From the NCBI GenBank assembly GCA_030762935.1, contig CM060899.1, forward strand, positions 18,087,001 to 18,151,000: a DNA stretch of 64,000 nucleotides. Reading direction: 5' to 3'. Origin of the DNA: Hymenopus coronatus. Taxonomy: Eukaryota > Arthropoda > Insecta > Mantodea > Hymenopodidae. Made by a program: the position numbers and the translations under genes. The notes below the pieces were generated by a model. The model was not told the DNA's origin. It searched no databases and saw nothing but the letters and a program-made list of their open reading frames with translations. Below are positions 56,053 through 64,000 of this stretch, in pieces (position 1 is the stretch's first letter; each line of letters starts with the position of its first letter).

Positions 56053-57145
56053 TACTGTGTCAAGAAAGTTCCGAGAATTGGTCAATAAAATACAAACAAT
56101 AATTATTCATCCAATTTTATCAGCAGGAGCCAGATCAGGTGAATACGGTAATTGTTCAATGACATTTGTTGAATTTTTGGCCAGAAATTCGTTCATAGTA
56201 ATAGCCGTGTGAGCTGGTGCGTTATCGTGGTGCAGAATCCATGAGTTGTCGTTCCACAAATCTGGCCTTTTTTTTTTTTTTGTTCTCTCAAACGCCGCAT
56301 AACGCTCAGATAATAGTCTTTATTTACCATCTGACCTTCTGGCAAGAACTCTGAGTGCACGACACCGCGATAATCGAAAAAAAACTGTCAACATGACCTT
56401 CAGTTTTGATCGAGTTTGACGTGCTTTTGGTTCAGTTGGAAGGCGCTATTCGGAGGCTTGTTGACTGGTTTGAGTGTCAAACTCGTGAACCCACGTCTCA
56501 ACACCAGTTACAATGCGTTTCATGAATGTGGGGTCGGAACTGGCGCGTTCTAGCATGTCTTCAGCAATCCTTACGCGATTGAATTTTTGTAGAAAATTCA
56601 AGCCTTTCGGAACTAACCGAGCTGCAACGCGTGTAATGACCAAACAATCGTTTAAAATGGTACGAATCGATTCGTGAGACACAGAAAGTTCAGCGGCAAT
56701 CTCTCTCAGACCTTAATGACGATTTTCAGACACCATTTTCTTCACTTTAGCGATGTTCAGTTCAGTTGAAACTGTTGATGGCCGACAAGAGCGAGGCAAA
56801 TCTTCCACCACATCTCGACCACTTTTGAATGTACTGTACCACTCATATGCACGTGTTTTTTATTAAATCGATTTACCGTAAGCCCTCATGTGACATTTTC
56901 AGCGATTCGGCACACGAAATACCATTTGCAATGCAAAATTTGAGACAGAAACGTAAAATCGCAAATCACCTTTTGAGATGAACTAACAAAATGGCGTACT
57001 GTAAACAAACTAGATGACAGATGACGATCAAGCTCCGCGTGGATATAGAGGAAAGTTGTACCAACATAGCGACAACAATAGTTTCGAATCCTCTTTTAAA
57101 CAGGCTTTTTAAATGATCAATTCCCGGTACTTTCTTGATAGTCTA
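56053..57145 (-). pseudogene. mariner (DD34D) element, defective
   Basis: A mariner about 1.09 kb long (typical 1.3 kb) bounded by matching ends. The left TCAAGAAAGTTCCGAGAATT (56060-56079) and the right, in reverse complement, TCAAGAAAGTACCGGGAATT form terminal inverted repeats of about 28 bp with TA outside. The minus-strand transposase reads, in order: YEWYSTFKSGRDVVEDLPRS region (N-terminal), SHESIRTILNDCLVITRVAA, ARLVPKGLNFLQKFNRVRIA, DPTFMKRIVTGVETWVHEF, GVVHSEFLPEGQMVNKDYYL, WILHHDNAPAHTAITMNEF and YSPDLAPADK. The first catalytic Asp (TGDETW in the family) is Val here. At least two stops interrupt the frame, and the C-terminal 60-70 residues are deleted. It cannot encode an active enzyme. 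Confidence 0.88.
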
Positions 57146-57540
57146 CTTCTTGTCGTTTTGTATAATGCAGCGTAGCATTTTATTAGGACATTCTGATACA
57201 CTCACTTGGTAAAACACGAATAACTTTGTAAATAGGTATTTGTGTTAGAGAAATTTTTTTCTTCTTTTAACTTGATCGAAAAGTTTTAATTTAGCTAATC
57301 GTAGCTTATTTTCCTTCGAAGTACCGCGGTTCTGTTTGGAAATGTCTTTTTTTTAATTGTATGTTTGAAAGCAATTTCTGAAAAAGTAACATTTTCTATA
57401 CAAATACCCCTTTATCTCTGAAATTAATTGACACTAAGGGCTGAAATATTTACCACACATTTGCACCCAAATAGGCTTTATTTTAAAAAAAAGTTTATGG
57501 ATTAATATTTTTAATTTAAAATAATATTTCAATAATATTT
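57146..57540. other. Unassigned AT-rich DNA
   Basis: No feature recognised. Confidence 0.5.
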
Positions 57541-57740
57541 TTATAGGTAGAGTCAGACTGAAAAATTCAATACCATAGCCGGGAGTTGAACCACGTATCT
57601 CCCGGTCTCTAGCTGGTTGTTCTACCACTGAGCTAACATGGCAACATGCCGGCATAGCATTGTATTTCTCAACTGACTCGCATGTTTCCCGGTAAACCAC
57701 AAGGTGTTCTCAAATATATTGAGATGACAATCCCAATGGT
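57541..57740 (-). mobile_element. tRNA-headed SINE S4, minus copy
   Basis: The minus strand contains the tRNA-like TTAGCTCAGTGGTAGAACAA (A box) and GTGGTTCAACTCCCGGC (B box), then TTTTTCAGTCTGACTCTACC. It forms an inverted pair with 58022-58145. Confidence 0.8.
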
Positions 57741-57752
57741 GACTTACAATGT
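57741..57752 (+). repeat. Target-site duplication, left
   Basis: GACTTACAATGT, repeated at 57927-57938. Confidence 0.93.
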
Positions 57753-57926
57753 TTTTTTTATTGCTTCATTTGTATAGCCCCCCACGCACATTCACTCTCA
57801 CATCCATACTTCCAGACTCTATGGGATAGGGAATAATTCCGGGTAAAGAAAAATTCCCCGCCCCAGCCGGGAATCGAACCCGGGACCTCCGGGTGAAAAG
57901 TCAGCTCGCTGACCACTCGACCACGG
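57753..57926 (-). mobile_element. tRNA-headed SINE S2 with 12-bp target duplication
   Basis: The minus strand begins CCGTGGTCGAGTGGTCAGCG with B box GGGTTCGATTCC, a short body and an A-rich end (T-run 57753-57758 on the plus strand). GACTTACAATGT at 57741-57752 and 57927-57938 is a perfect target-site duplication. Confidence 0.9.
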
Positions 57927-57938
57927 GACTTACAATGT
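57927..57938 (+). repeat. Target-site duplication, right
   Basis: GACTTACAATGT, identical to 57741-57752. Confidence 0.93.
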
Positions 57939-58021
57939 TATAAGTACTTTAACTCCCAGGATTCAATGGTCAATTGTGATAATTTAATTCTCTTCTCACA
58001 GAAACCGTGTGTAGGACATTG

Positions 58022-58145
58022 ATGCTATGCCGGCATGTTGCCATGGTAGCTCAGAGGCAGAGTAACCGGCTAGAGACCGGGAGATCCGTGGTTCAAATCC
58101 CCGGTATCGCATTGAATGCTTCAGTCTGGCTCTACCTATCCGTTC
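58022..58145 (+). mobile_element. tRNA-headed SINE S4, plus copy
   Basis: TGGTAGCTCAGAGGCAGAGT (A box) and GTGGTTCAAATCCCC (B box) with CAGTCTGGCTCTACCTATCC after it. The preceding GATGCTATGCCGGCATGTTG also occurs, reversed, next to the minus copy at 57648-57660. Confidence 0.82.
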
Positions 58146-58269
58146 CTGTGAGAAAAGAATTAAATTATCGAAATGTTAATAGCTTTATTACAAAATAATC
58201 TGAATATACCTTGAAAAATTTAGCTCACTATCTTAAAAAGTTGCTGAGATAATGGGCCAAACTTCAAGT
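58146..58269. other. AT-rich unassigned DNA
   Basis: No feature recognised. Confidence 0.5.
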
Positions 58270-58415
58270 GTAATTACTTTTGGAGGTATTTTCTTGAAAA
58301 TCTTCGTGTTGCATCCTTGGGAGATACTAAACGTAAATACCAAGTTTGATGTATGGAATTTTTGAGTGAAATACAATACCTTTTTTATCTGCTATGTACG
58401 TTGTACATATGCCCT
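58270..58415 (+). mobile_element. Family H fragment
   Basis: Plus fragment: GTATTTTCTTGAAAATCTTC, a deletion after ACCAAGTTTGATGT, then GAGTGAAATACAATACC and a decayed hairpin TGCTATGTACGTTGTACATA. Confidence 0.72.
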
Positions 58416-58583
58416 AAAGAATGCACACATATATCAGTTAATTTTTAAATTTATTTACAGTAAAACTTGAATTATTGTGTGGATAGTGACTCAGGTTTAT
58501 TAGAACAATAGGTTTAGACATTAAAATTATTATTTAAATAGCCATAAAAGCTTGAATATTATAACATGGCAAAAAATGAAGTA

Positions 58584-58606
58584 CGTCCAGAAAGTAAGTT
58601 CCGTTT
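58584..58606 (+). repeat. mariner terminal inverted repeat, left
   Basis: 23 bases starting CGTCCAGAAAGT, exact reverse complement of 59303-59325. Confidence 0.95.
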
Positions 58607-59302
58607 GGTAATAAAATTAAAATGTGTACAGTTACAGAATAATTATTTATTGCACAACATTCTACAACTCTTAAACTACTTTTCCACATAACTGCCGAAA
58701 TTTCGCAGGCATTTGTCATAGCGTGGCACAAGTTTTTGTATACCTTCTTCATAGAAGTTTGTCGCCTGTTGCTCTGTAAGAATCTTCGGTACCCAACGTG
58801 AGCAAAGTTTACGAAATTTCAGTTTTTCGGTAACAATTTCATGGATTAGTGATCGTGAGCTTTGGGGAAATTCCATAGCGAGAGCACTAATTGTAAACTT
58901 ACGGTTTTCTTGGATCTTGTCATCAATCGCGTGAACCAGTTCTTCTGTAACCAAAGATGGACGCCCACTCCGTTCTTCATCGTGCACTTCGCTACGTCCT
59001 TCATTGAACTGTCGGACCCATCTTCTCACCATTTAATCACTTATCGCATTTTGTCCGTAAACTTCGCAAATTTGCTGATAAATTTCAATTGGTTTCACTT
59101 TCCTAGCATTCAGAAAACGAATCACAAATTTGATTTCACAAGCGGCGGGATTTTCAATCAACACCGACATTGTAAACAAGCACAACAAAGCGTATGTGGC
59201 TGACAGCGATCTCAAAATGGTGCACGTTTTTTCTCCTTGATACAGAGCGTCTACCGCGTATGTGCGGAACTGCGATCGCAACGCTGCAGCGGAGATAAAT
59301 TG

Positions 59303-59325
59303 AAACGGAACTTACTTTCTGGACG
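59303..59325 (-). repeat. mariner terminal inverted repeat, right
   Basis: Ends ACTTTCTGGACG, exact reverse complement of 58584-58606. Confidence 0.95.
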
Positions 59326-59327
59326 TA

Positions 59328-59559
59328 CCGCGTATCACTATTATTATTATATATAATGTTATAAATTTCAATGAGGTATCTTACAATTGTGGATTTACCA
59401 AATTTCACAGCTGAATTACTTTAAAAACCATTTTACAATTATAATGGTAATACACCTCTCCACTCTCCATTGAGCTACTCTGATGACATGCCGGTATGCC
59501 ATTCAATACATGATTATACTAATTACTCCCGAAAGTAAGTTGCCATTCAGGTATTTCTC
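59328..59559. other. Unassigned DNA
   Basis: AT-rich, nothing recognised. Confidence 0.5.
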
Positions 59560-60055
59560 TGAAGTGAAAAAAATTAAATGGATTTTTATTTGTGGTCGCT
59601 CTTTAACTGCGTGGTGGTTCTATACTGGGCATGAAATACCAATAAATTTTGCTCGGACTTGTTCTTTTACGTACCCACGGCTTTGCTTCCCTTCCGAAGG
59701 AAGCCATGCTAAGGATTTTTACGCCCGATTTTTTTTATATTGTTTTAATTATATAGCCCCCTTTAACATCTAAGGTCATATCAGAGGCTTTCCACTTGAA
59801 CAGCTCGTTGCCTGTAGATTCTTTTACGTTGGTTTTAAATCATTTTGTTTTACTCAAACACGCACACATTCACACACAAACTTCCAGACTCTGTGGGGGA
59901 TAGGGAATACTTCTGGCCAGAGAAAAATTCCACGCCCGAACCCGGGACCCCCGGGTGAGAAGTCAGCTCACTGACCAGTCGACCACGGAGGCAGTCATCC
60001 GATTGTGCCATATGAAGTTAGCATGGTAACCATTACACCATGGAATGTGACTCTC
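59560..60055 (-). mobile_element. SINE S3 split by SINE S2
   Basis: The S3 body is at 59560-59730 (GGTCGCTCTTTAACTGCG, CCTTCCGAAGGAAGCCATGC, GGATTTTTACGCCCGATT) and its tRNA-like head at 59999-60055 (ATGAAGTTAGCATGGTAACC, CATTACACCATGGAATG). The copy at 44606-44862 shows these parts contiguous. Confidence 0.8.
59731..59998 (-). mobile_element. SINE S2 inside SINE S3
   Basis: The minus strand starts GACTGCCTCCGTGGTCGACT with a B box region TCCCGGGTTCGGGC. It is the longest S2 copy here, including a segment near 59780-59830 missing from the 57753 copy. CCGATT at 59725-59730 and 59999-60004 is the likely target duplication. Confidence 0.82.
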
Positions 60056-60111
60056 TGAAGTGAGACGAACCGGTTAAAACACGTATAATCAGTTTGAGAA
60101 TTGAATGACAC

Positions 60112-60310
60112 ACCGGCATGTTGTTACAGTGGCTCAATGGTTAGAGCAACCACATGGAGAGCGGGTGAACAGTGTTCAAATCCCGGCTGTGGCATTGAAT
60201 TTTTCAAGTGTGTCGCGGGATCGGCGTCCCGTAGCTGCAGTGTCCTCAGTTCTGGCGCTGATGTAGGTTCCACTCCTAATCTCCTAATTACACTTATCCC
60301 AGGGGTTTGT
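60112..60310 (+). mobile_element. tRNA-headed SINE S4, diverged
   Basis: GCATGTTGTTACAGTGGCTC and AATGGTTAGAGCAACC form the head and GTGTTCAAATCCC the B box. The body CGCGGGATCGGCGTCCCGTA is GC-rich and the end is TTATCCCAGGGGTTTGTGGG. Confidence 0.72.
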
Positions 60311-60315
60311 GGGCG

Positions 60316-61069
60316 AGACTAATATATTAAAAACACTGCATAATCCCTTACGGCATTAATTTATTGTAATATAGATTTTAAAAAGGCGGCTAGCTTGTTC
60401 CTTACACCCGTGTTTTAATAAATACATCCCACCATGTAATTAGTAACGAGGAGCCTTATCTAACCCTCACAACGCGCACACAACTCATCGTGACGTGAAC
60501 ACAAGCTCAAGCGAATAAGTAATTCAGAGTAAAAGTAACAGAGCAACCACATAAGAGTTCTAATAGTGAACCTGGGGGACGCTAACTTTCGCGGTATAAA
60601 ATGTAACAGCATCTCTTATTGGTTCTTGGTTAGCATCACCTCACAAGTTATGAGAATAAAGTTCTGACGTCATAGCGTGAACATGATACGTTTGGAAATA
60701 CTGAGTAGTTCCTTCTCACTTTAACATTATGCTTTCTTTGTCTGTTTTCCAACTCCCTGAGCTACTTGGAAGACAAGTCACTATTCCTGTCTCACTTCTA
60801 TATATGTCTGTTCTTTTCTATCATGCATGCTCATTAGCAGGTGGTGTTTGGTGAACTTATACCTAGAATTTGCCCGCCTCGCCTCAGTTACAAATTGCAT
60901 TTATGTATATTTCTAATCTGGAACATTTATAATTATTTTCCCTGGCTTTCTATGAGCTAATAATATTATGTACATTTTCTCTTTTTATATAATTTGTGAG
61001 TATGTCGTATGTGCTCCTACAAATGGTTCCAATAATAAAAAAAGAAAACATTCTACTTTTTTATCTCTA
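60316..61069. other. Unassigned DNA, about 750 bp
   Basis: No recognised repeat or domain. Possible single-copy sequence. Confidence 0.5.
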
Positions 61070-61165
61070 TTGTCACAAATTAGATAGAGAAATAAACTTA
61101 GTAATAAACTTTTGTAAGAACAGTTTGTGAAAGAACAGGGAGAAAAAGTCAGGAGAATGTAACAG
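61070..61165 (-). mobile_element. Decayed family H 5'-end fragment
   Basis: Weak similarity: AAACTTAGTAATAAACTTTT and GGGAGAAAAAGTCAGGAGAA resemble the minus 5' end. Confidence 0.45.
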
Positions 61166-61414
61166 CTTTTGTTTTACAGCGTCCGGTAGTTTCCACTACG
61201 TTTCCTCTTATTTAATGTCGAATTTGGTGCGGTAAAGCGTAAATTAAGGAAAACAGATAGGTGGATCTACTCCCTAGACAGGTCAATACTTCACCAAATA
61301 CCACGATCAAGCGATTTTCAACAGAATGAGTTATTGCTTATTTCATTCCAAACAAAGCCGAATAGCCAAGAGAAGCTAATGCTCAAGAAATACTTCGGTA
61401 GAAAGGAAATATCA
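61166..61414. other. Unassigned DNA
   Basis: No feature recognised. Confidence 0.5.
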
Positions 61415-62140
61415 TTTTTACTTTCTCTATACGTACTATGTACATAGTGTATAGGGAAGGTATTGTAATGCACCCAAAAATTCGATACCGAGATTTCACC
61501 GGAAATATATGTTTTGAGACCTCCTTAATCCAAAAAAAATCATTTTTAGAAAAATGTCCGTGTGTGTGCGTGTGTCTGTCTGTGTGTGTCTCTGTGTATG
61601 TCTTTGGGCAGCATCGCTCAAAAACAAAAAGACCGTTAAATACCAAACTTGGTATATAAGTTCAGTATCTTCCAAGGATGCGACACGAAGATTTTCTAAA
61701 AAATCCCCCCACCCCAAACTACCCTTTAGATGGAGCTTTTTTCGAAAATTTTGATCTTCTTAAAAATTACTCTAAAGATTTTGATTAAAATACCATATAT
61801 TAAACATACGACCTGACAAATAAAATGTATATATTGAATTTTCTGGGAATAGCCTCTGAAGACTACTTTATTCTGGATGAATGTTACGCAATTTTGCATA
61901 ACTGCTAAATCGTAAGAGATGGATGGAAACTTAAAACACAAAAAATATAGAGTACGTTAAAACACATAATTCATGTTATATAAATGTTTTTCTTGGAGTT
62001 GATCGTTTCTGAGACATTCCTTGTTTTTGGTTTCAGCTTTGAAAAACATATTTTTCTCGTACTGGAACTTTTCAACTCCTGCCCATACAAACAAAGAAAC
62101 TTCAGTCACATAGAAACCAGCTTTTGACTATCCCTTAACC
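61415..62140 (-). mobile_element. Family H element, 5' end replaced
   Basis: Minus copy with a near-perfect hairpin (CTATACGTACTATGTACATAGTGTATAGGG), a GT stretch at 61558-61605 and the body to CAGCTTTTGACTATCCCTTA. It then switches to plus-oriented family sequence. Confidence 0.88.
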
Positions 62141-62549
62141 CCTTCTTCAAGAGCTATTCCCAGAAAATTAAAAATATATCTATATATATATATATTATTT
62201 GTGATGCAAAGATCTTTCATATGCGGTATTTTAACCAAAATCGTTAGTGCTAGTTTTGAGAAAATAAAACTGTTCGATAAATGCTCCATGTAAAGGGTCG
62301 TTTGGAGTGGGGGATTTTCTTGAAAATCTTTGTGTCGTAATCTTGAACCTACATTTCGTTTTTGAGCTATGCTGTGCCCAGACAGAGAGATATAAAGATA
62401 CACAGACACACTCACCTACTGACCTTTTTCTAAAAATATTTGTTTCGGACTCAGGGAACCTCAAAATATATACCTATTTCCGGTGAAGTGTCAGTATCGA
62501 GTTTTGGTAGGAATACAATACCTACTCTAACCATTATGTGCATTGTACA
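62141..62549 (+). mobile_element. Family H element, 5' truncated
   Basis: Plus 3' part from CTTCAAGAGCTATTCCCAGA to CCATTATGTGCATTGTACAA. It contains a short TA run at 62178-62195. The terminal GTAGAGAAAGT is lost. Confidence 0.78.
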
Positions 62550-63096
62550 ACTTTAAAACAATCAATTCCACGAAAAAATATTATAACATAAATTGTGTGT
62601 TTTAATGTGCTGTACATTTTTATGTGGTAAGTTTTTGTCCATCTCTTATGGTTTGGCAGTTATGCAAAATTCCGTAAAATTGATCCAGAATAAAGAAGTT
62701 ATCAGAGGCTATTCCCAGAAAATGAAAGATATACATTTTATTTGACATATAAATACCTTTAATATACGGTATTTTAATAAAAATCGTTAGAAATATTTTG
62801 GGAAAATCAACATTTTCGAAACTTTTTTAAATGTTAGTTTGGGTTGGAGGTTTGGAGAAAATCTTCGTGTTGCATCCTTGGAAGATACTAAACCTAAATA
62901 CCAAGTTTGGTATTTAACGGTCTTTTCGTTTTTGAGCACACACACAGACACACGGACCTTTTTCTAAAACTATTTTTAGTGTCGGGGGACCTCAAAGCAT
63001 ATATTTCCGGTGACATTTCGAAATTGAAATTTTGGGTGAAATACAATACTTCTCTATGCCTTTGTGGATTGTAAATTAGAGGCTAGAGGAAGTAAA
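62550..63096 (+). mobile_element. Family H element, 5' truncated
   Basis: Plus part from CAATCAATTCCACGAAAAAA to a decayed hairpin end (AGGCTAGAGGAAGTAAAAAA). Confidence 0.82.
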
Positions 63097-63607
63097 AAAG
63101 TGTATTCCTTAATCAAGGCAAATATAGAGTCAATTAGATGCACCATTTACGGAAAATAAATTGCTCAGCAATATTTTTACGAAAATATTAAAATAAGAGA
63201 ATACCACGCCGATAAAAAAAATTACACAATAAATTATAATACTAAAGCTTCTATGGAGGGGTACAGGCGACGTAAGTCTTCATTGCTTCTCAGTTTTGGG
63301 TAAATAAATATATTTGAATTAATAAAGCGTAATTCTTTCACAGTATCCACACCTAAACTCGACCTGAGAGAACGAAGTCTAGAATTGCTCTACCAACTTA
63401 CCTTGCTGAACAAACGCAGCGCCAATATTATGCGGCGTTTTGAGACGGAATCTTCGGATTACTCACTTCAACTTAGGGGTCAACTTCACCATCCATGAAC
63501 CAAACTACTTATACATCATCAGAGCGAAGCTTACCATATTCCAGTTGTTTATTTCGTTTAATTTTAAACAGCAGAAAGATGATGATCAGCGAAACGGGTT
63601 ATCTAAT
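63097..63607. other. Unassigned AT-rich DNA
   Basis: No feature recognised. Confidence 0.5.
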
Positions 63608-64000
63608 TTTACATTCTCTACACCTACGATGTACATAGGTATGGAGAAGGTATTGCATTCCACCCAAAAATTCAACATCGAGGTTTCACCGGAAACAGGA
63701 TTTTTAGGATCCCATGTGTCCAAAAGAAAAACATTTTTAGAAAAACGTTCCTTGTGTCCGTGAGCTGTAAACACGATAACTCAAAAACGAAAAGTGGGTA
63801 AAATACCAAACTTGGTATATAAGTTTAGCATCTTCCAAGTATGCGACACGAAGATGTTGAGAAAAATCCCCCCACCCCAAACTACCCTTACATGGACAAA
63901 TATTTCTTTTCTTTAAAATGGTTTTAACGATTTGGATTAAAATACCGTATATTAAAGATATTTATATGTCAAATATAATGTATATCTAGAATTTTCTGGG
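63608..64000 (-). mobile_element. Family H element, cut by the window edge
   Basis: Minus copy from TTTTACATTCTCTACACCTA through the CCACCCAAAAATTC block to the body at the end of the window. Confidence 0.88.

Larger units (their letters stand above)
58582..59327 (-). mobile_element. mariner deletion derivative with perfect 23-bp terminal repeats
   Basis: Terminal inverted repeats CGTCCAGAAAGTAAGTTCCG plus TTT lie at 58584-58606 and, inverted, at 59303-59325. TA flanks both. Inside, the minus strand encodes the N-terminal half of a mariner transposase: FVIRFLNARKVKPIEIYQQI, a stop after NAISD, then VRRWVRQFNEGRSEVHDEER and KLCSRWVPKILTEQQ. It then jumps to the last 25 residues (FYEEGIQKLVPRYDKCLRN to YVEK). 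The whole catalytic DDD region, several hundred bases, is gone. The 118-residue frame at 58676-59032 is this fused remnant. With perfect ends it is MITE-like and could once have moved in trans. Confidence 0.9.

Noticed and set aside
58022..58145. Functional tRNA gene
   Set aside because: A-box and B-box are present, but the acceptor and anticodon stems do not pair properly, and the same unit recurs with a SINE body. The same applies to the heads of S1, S2, S3, S5 and S6.

Overview
This window looks like animal, most likely insect, nuclear DNA made almost entirely of transposable-element remains. I found no prokaryotic gene, operon, ribosome-binding site, rRNA or functional tRNA. The evidence for an arthropod is the mix of elements: mariner/Tc1 transposase relics, a FLYWCH/Mutator-like (MULE) relic, the 3' end of a Jockey-like non-LTR reverse transcriptase, and six kinds of tRNA-headed SINE. 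Two of the SINE bodies (about 3973-4314 and 51000-51246) resemble, from memory and unchecked, SINEs of polyneopteran insects such as grasshoppers and stick insects.

The dominant feature is one interspersed repeat, called family H here. I drew about 60 copies or fragments in both orientations. Summing my hand-drawn intervals gives about 37 kb, a little under 60% of the window. A complete copy is about 820-900 bp and non-coding. Read 5' to 3' in the orientation I call plus, it starts ATCTGATGTGTTCCATTCAC, then carries ACTTTCTCTAC about 24 nt in, a conserved 600-700 bp body and a CA/GT microsatellite. It ends with a near-perfect palindrome (core ACTATGTACATAGT) followed by GTAGAGAAAGTAAAA. The 5' ACTTTCTCTAC and the 3' GTAGAGAAAGT are inverted copies. 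Subterminal inverted repeats, an internal microsatellite, a 3' hairpin and T/A-run insertion without a visible target duplication match non-autonomous Helentrons (HINE/DINE-1-like rolling-circle elements). Assignment to that class is my inference. No Rep/helicase partner is present.

Layout: 1-8600, nested and opposed H copies with one GC-rich SINE. 8600-15300, H copies plus mariner and Tc1 relics. 15300-25800, H copies with SINE families S3 and S5, a family R repeat and a long ACCT array. 25800-29160, a MULE relic split by an H copy. 29160-44200, the densest H region, with copies stacked inside copies. 44200-46400, an S3 SINE, an AAT/ATT hairpin and a LINE 3' end. 46400-54300, more H copies, an S1 SINE and one possible host exon. 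54300-55130, a 26/27-bp minisatellite. 55100-61000, two mariners and a cluster of SINEs, some nested with clear target duplications. 61000-64000, H copies again.

The elements do not form a pathway. What the window offers is a readable history of insertions. Several H copies lie inside other H copies, SINEs or family R repeats. In each clear case a plus copy sits in an A-run and a minus copy in a T-run, so insertion is directional. The longest open frames lie in H copies, the ACCT array and the minisatellite, and I do not regard them as genes.
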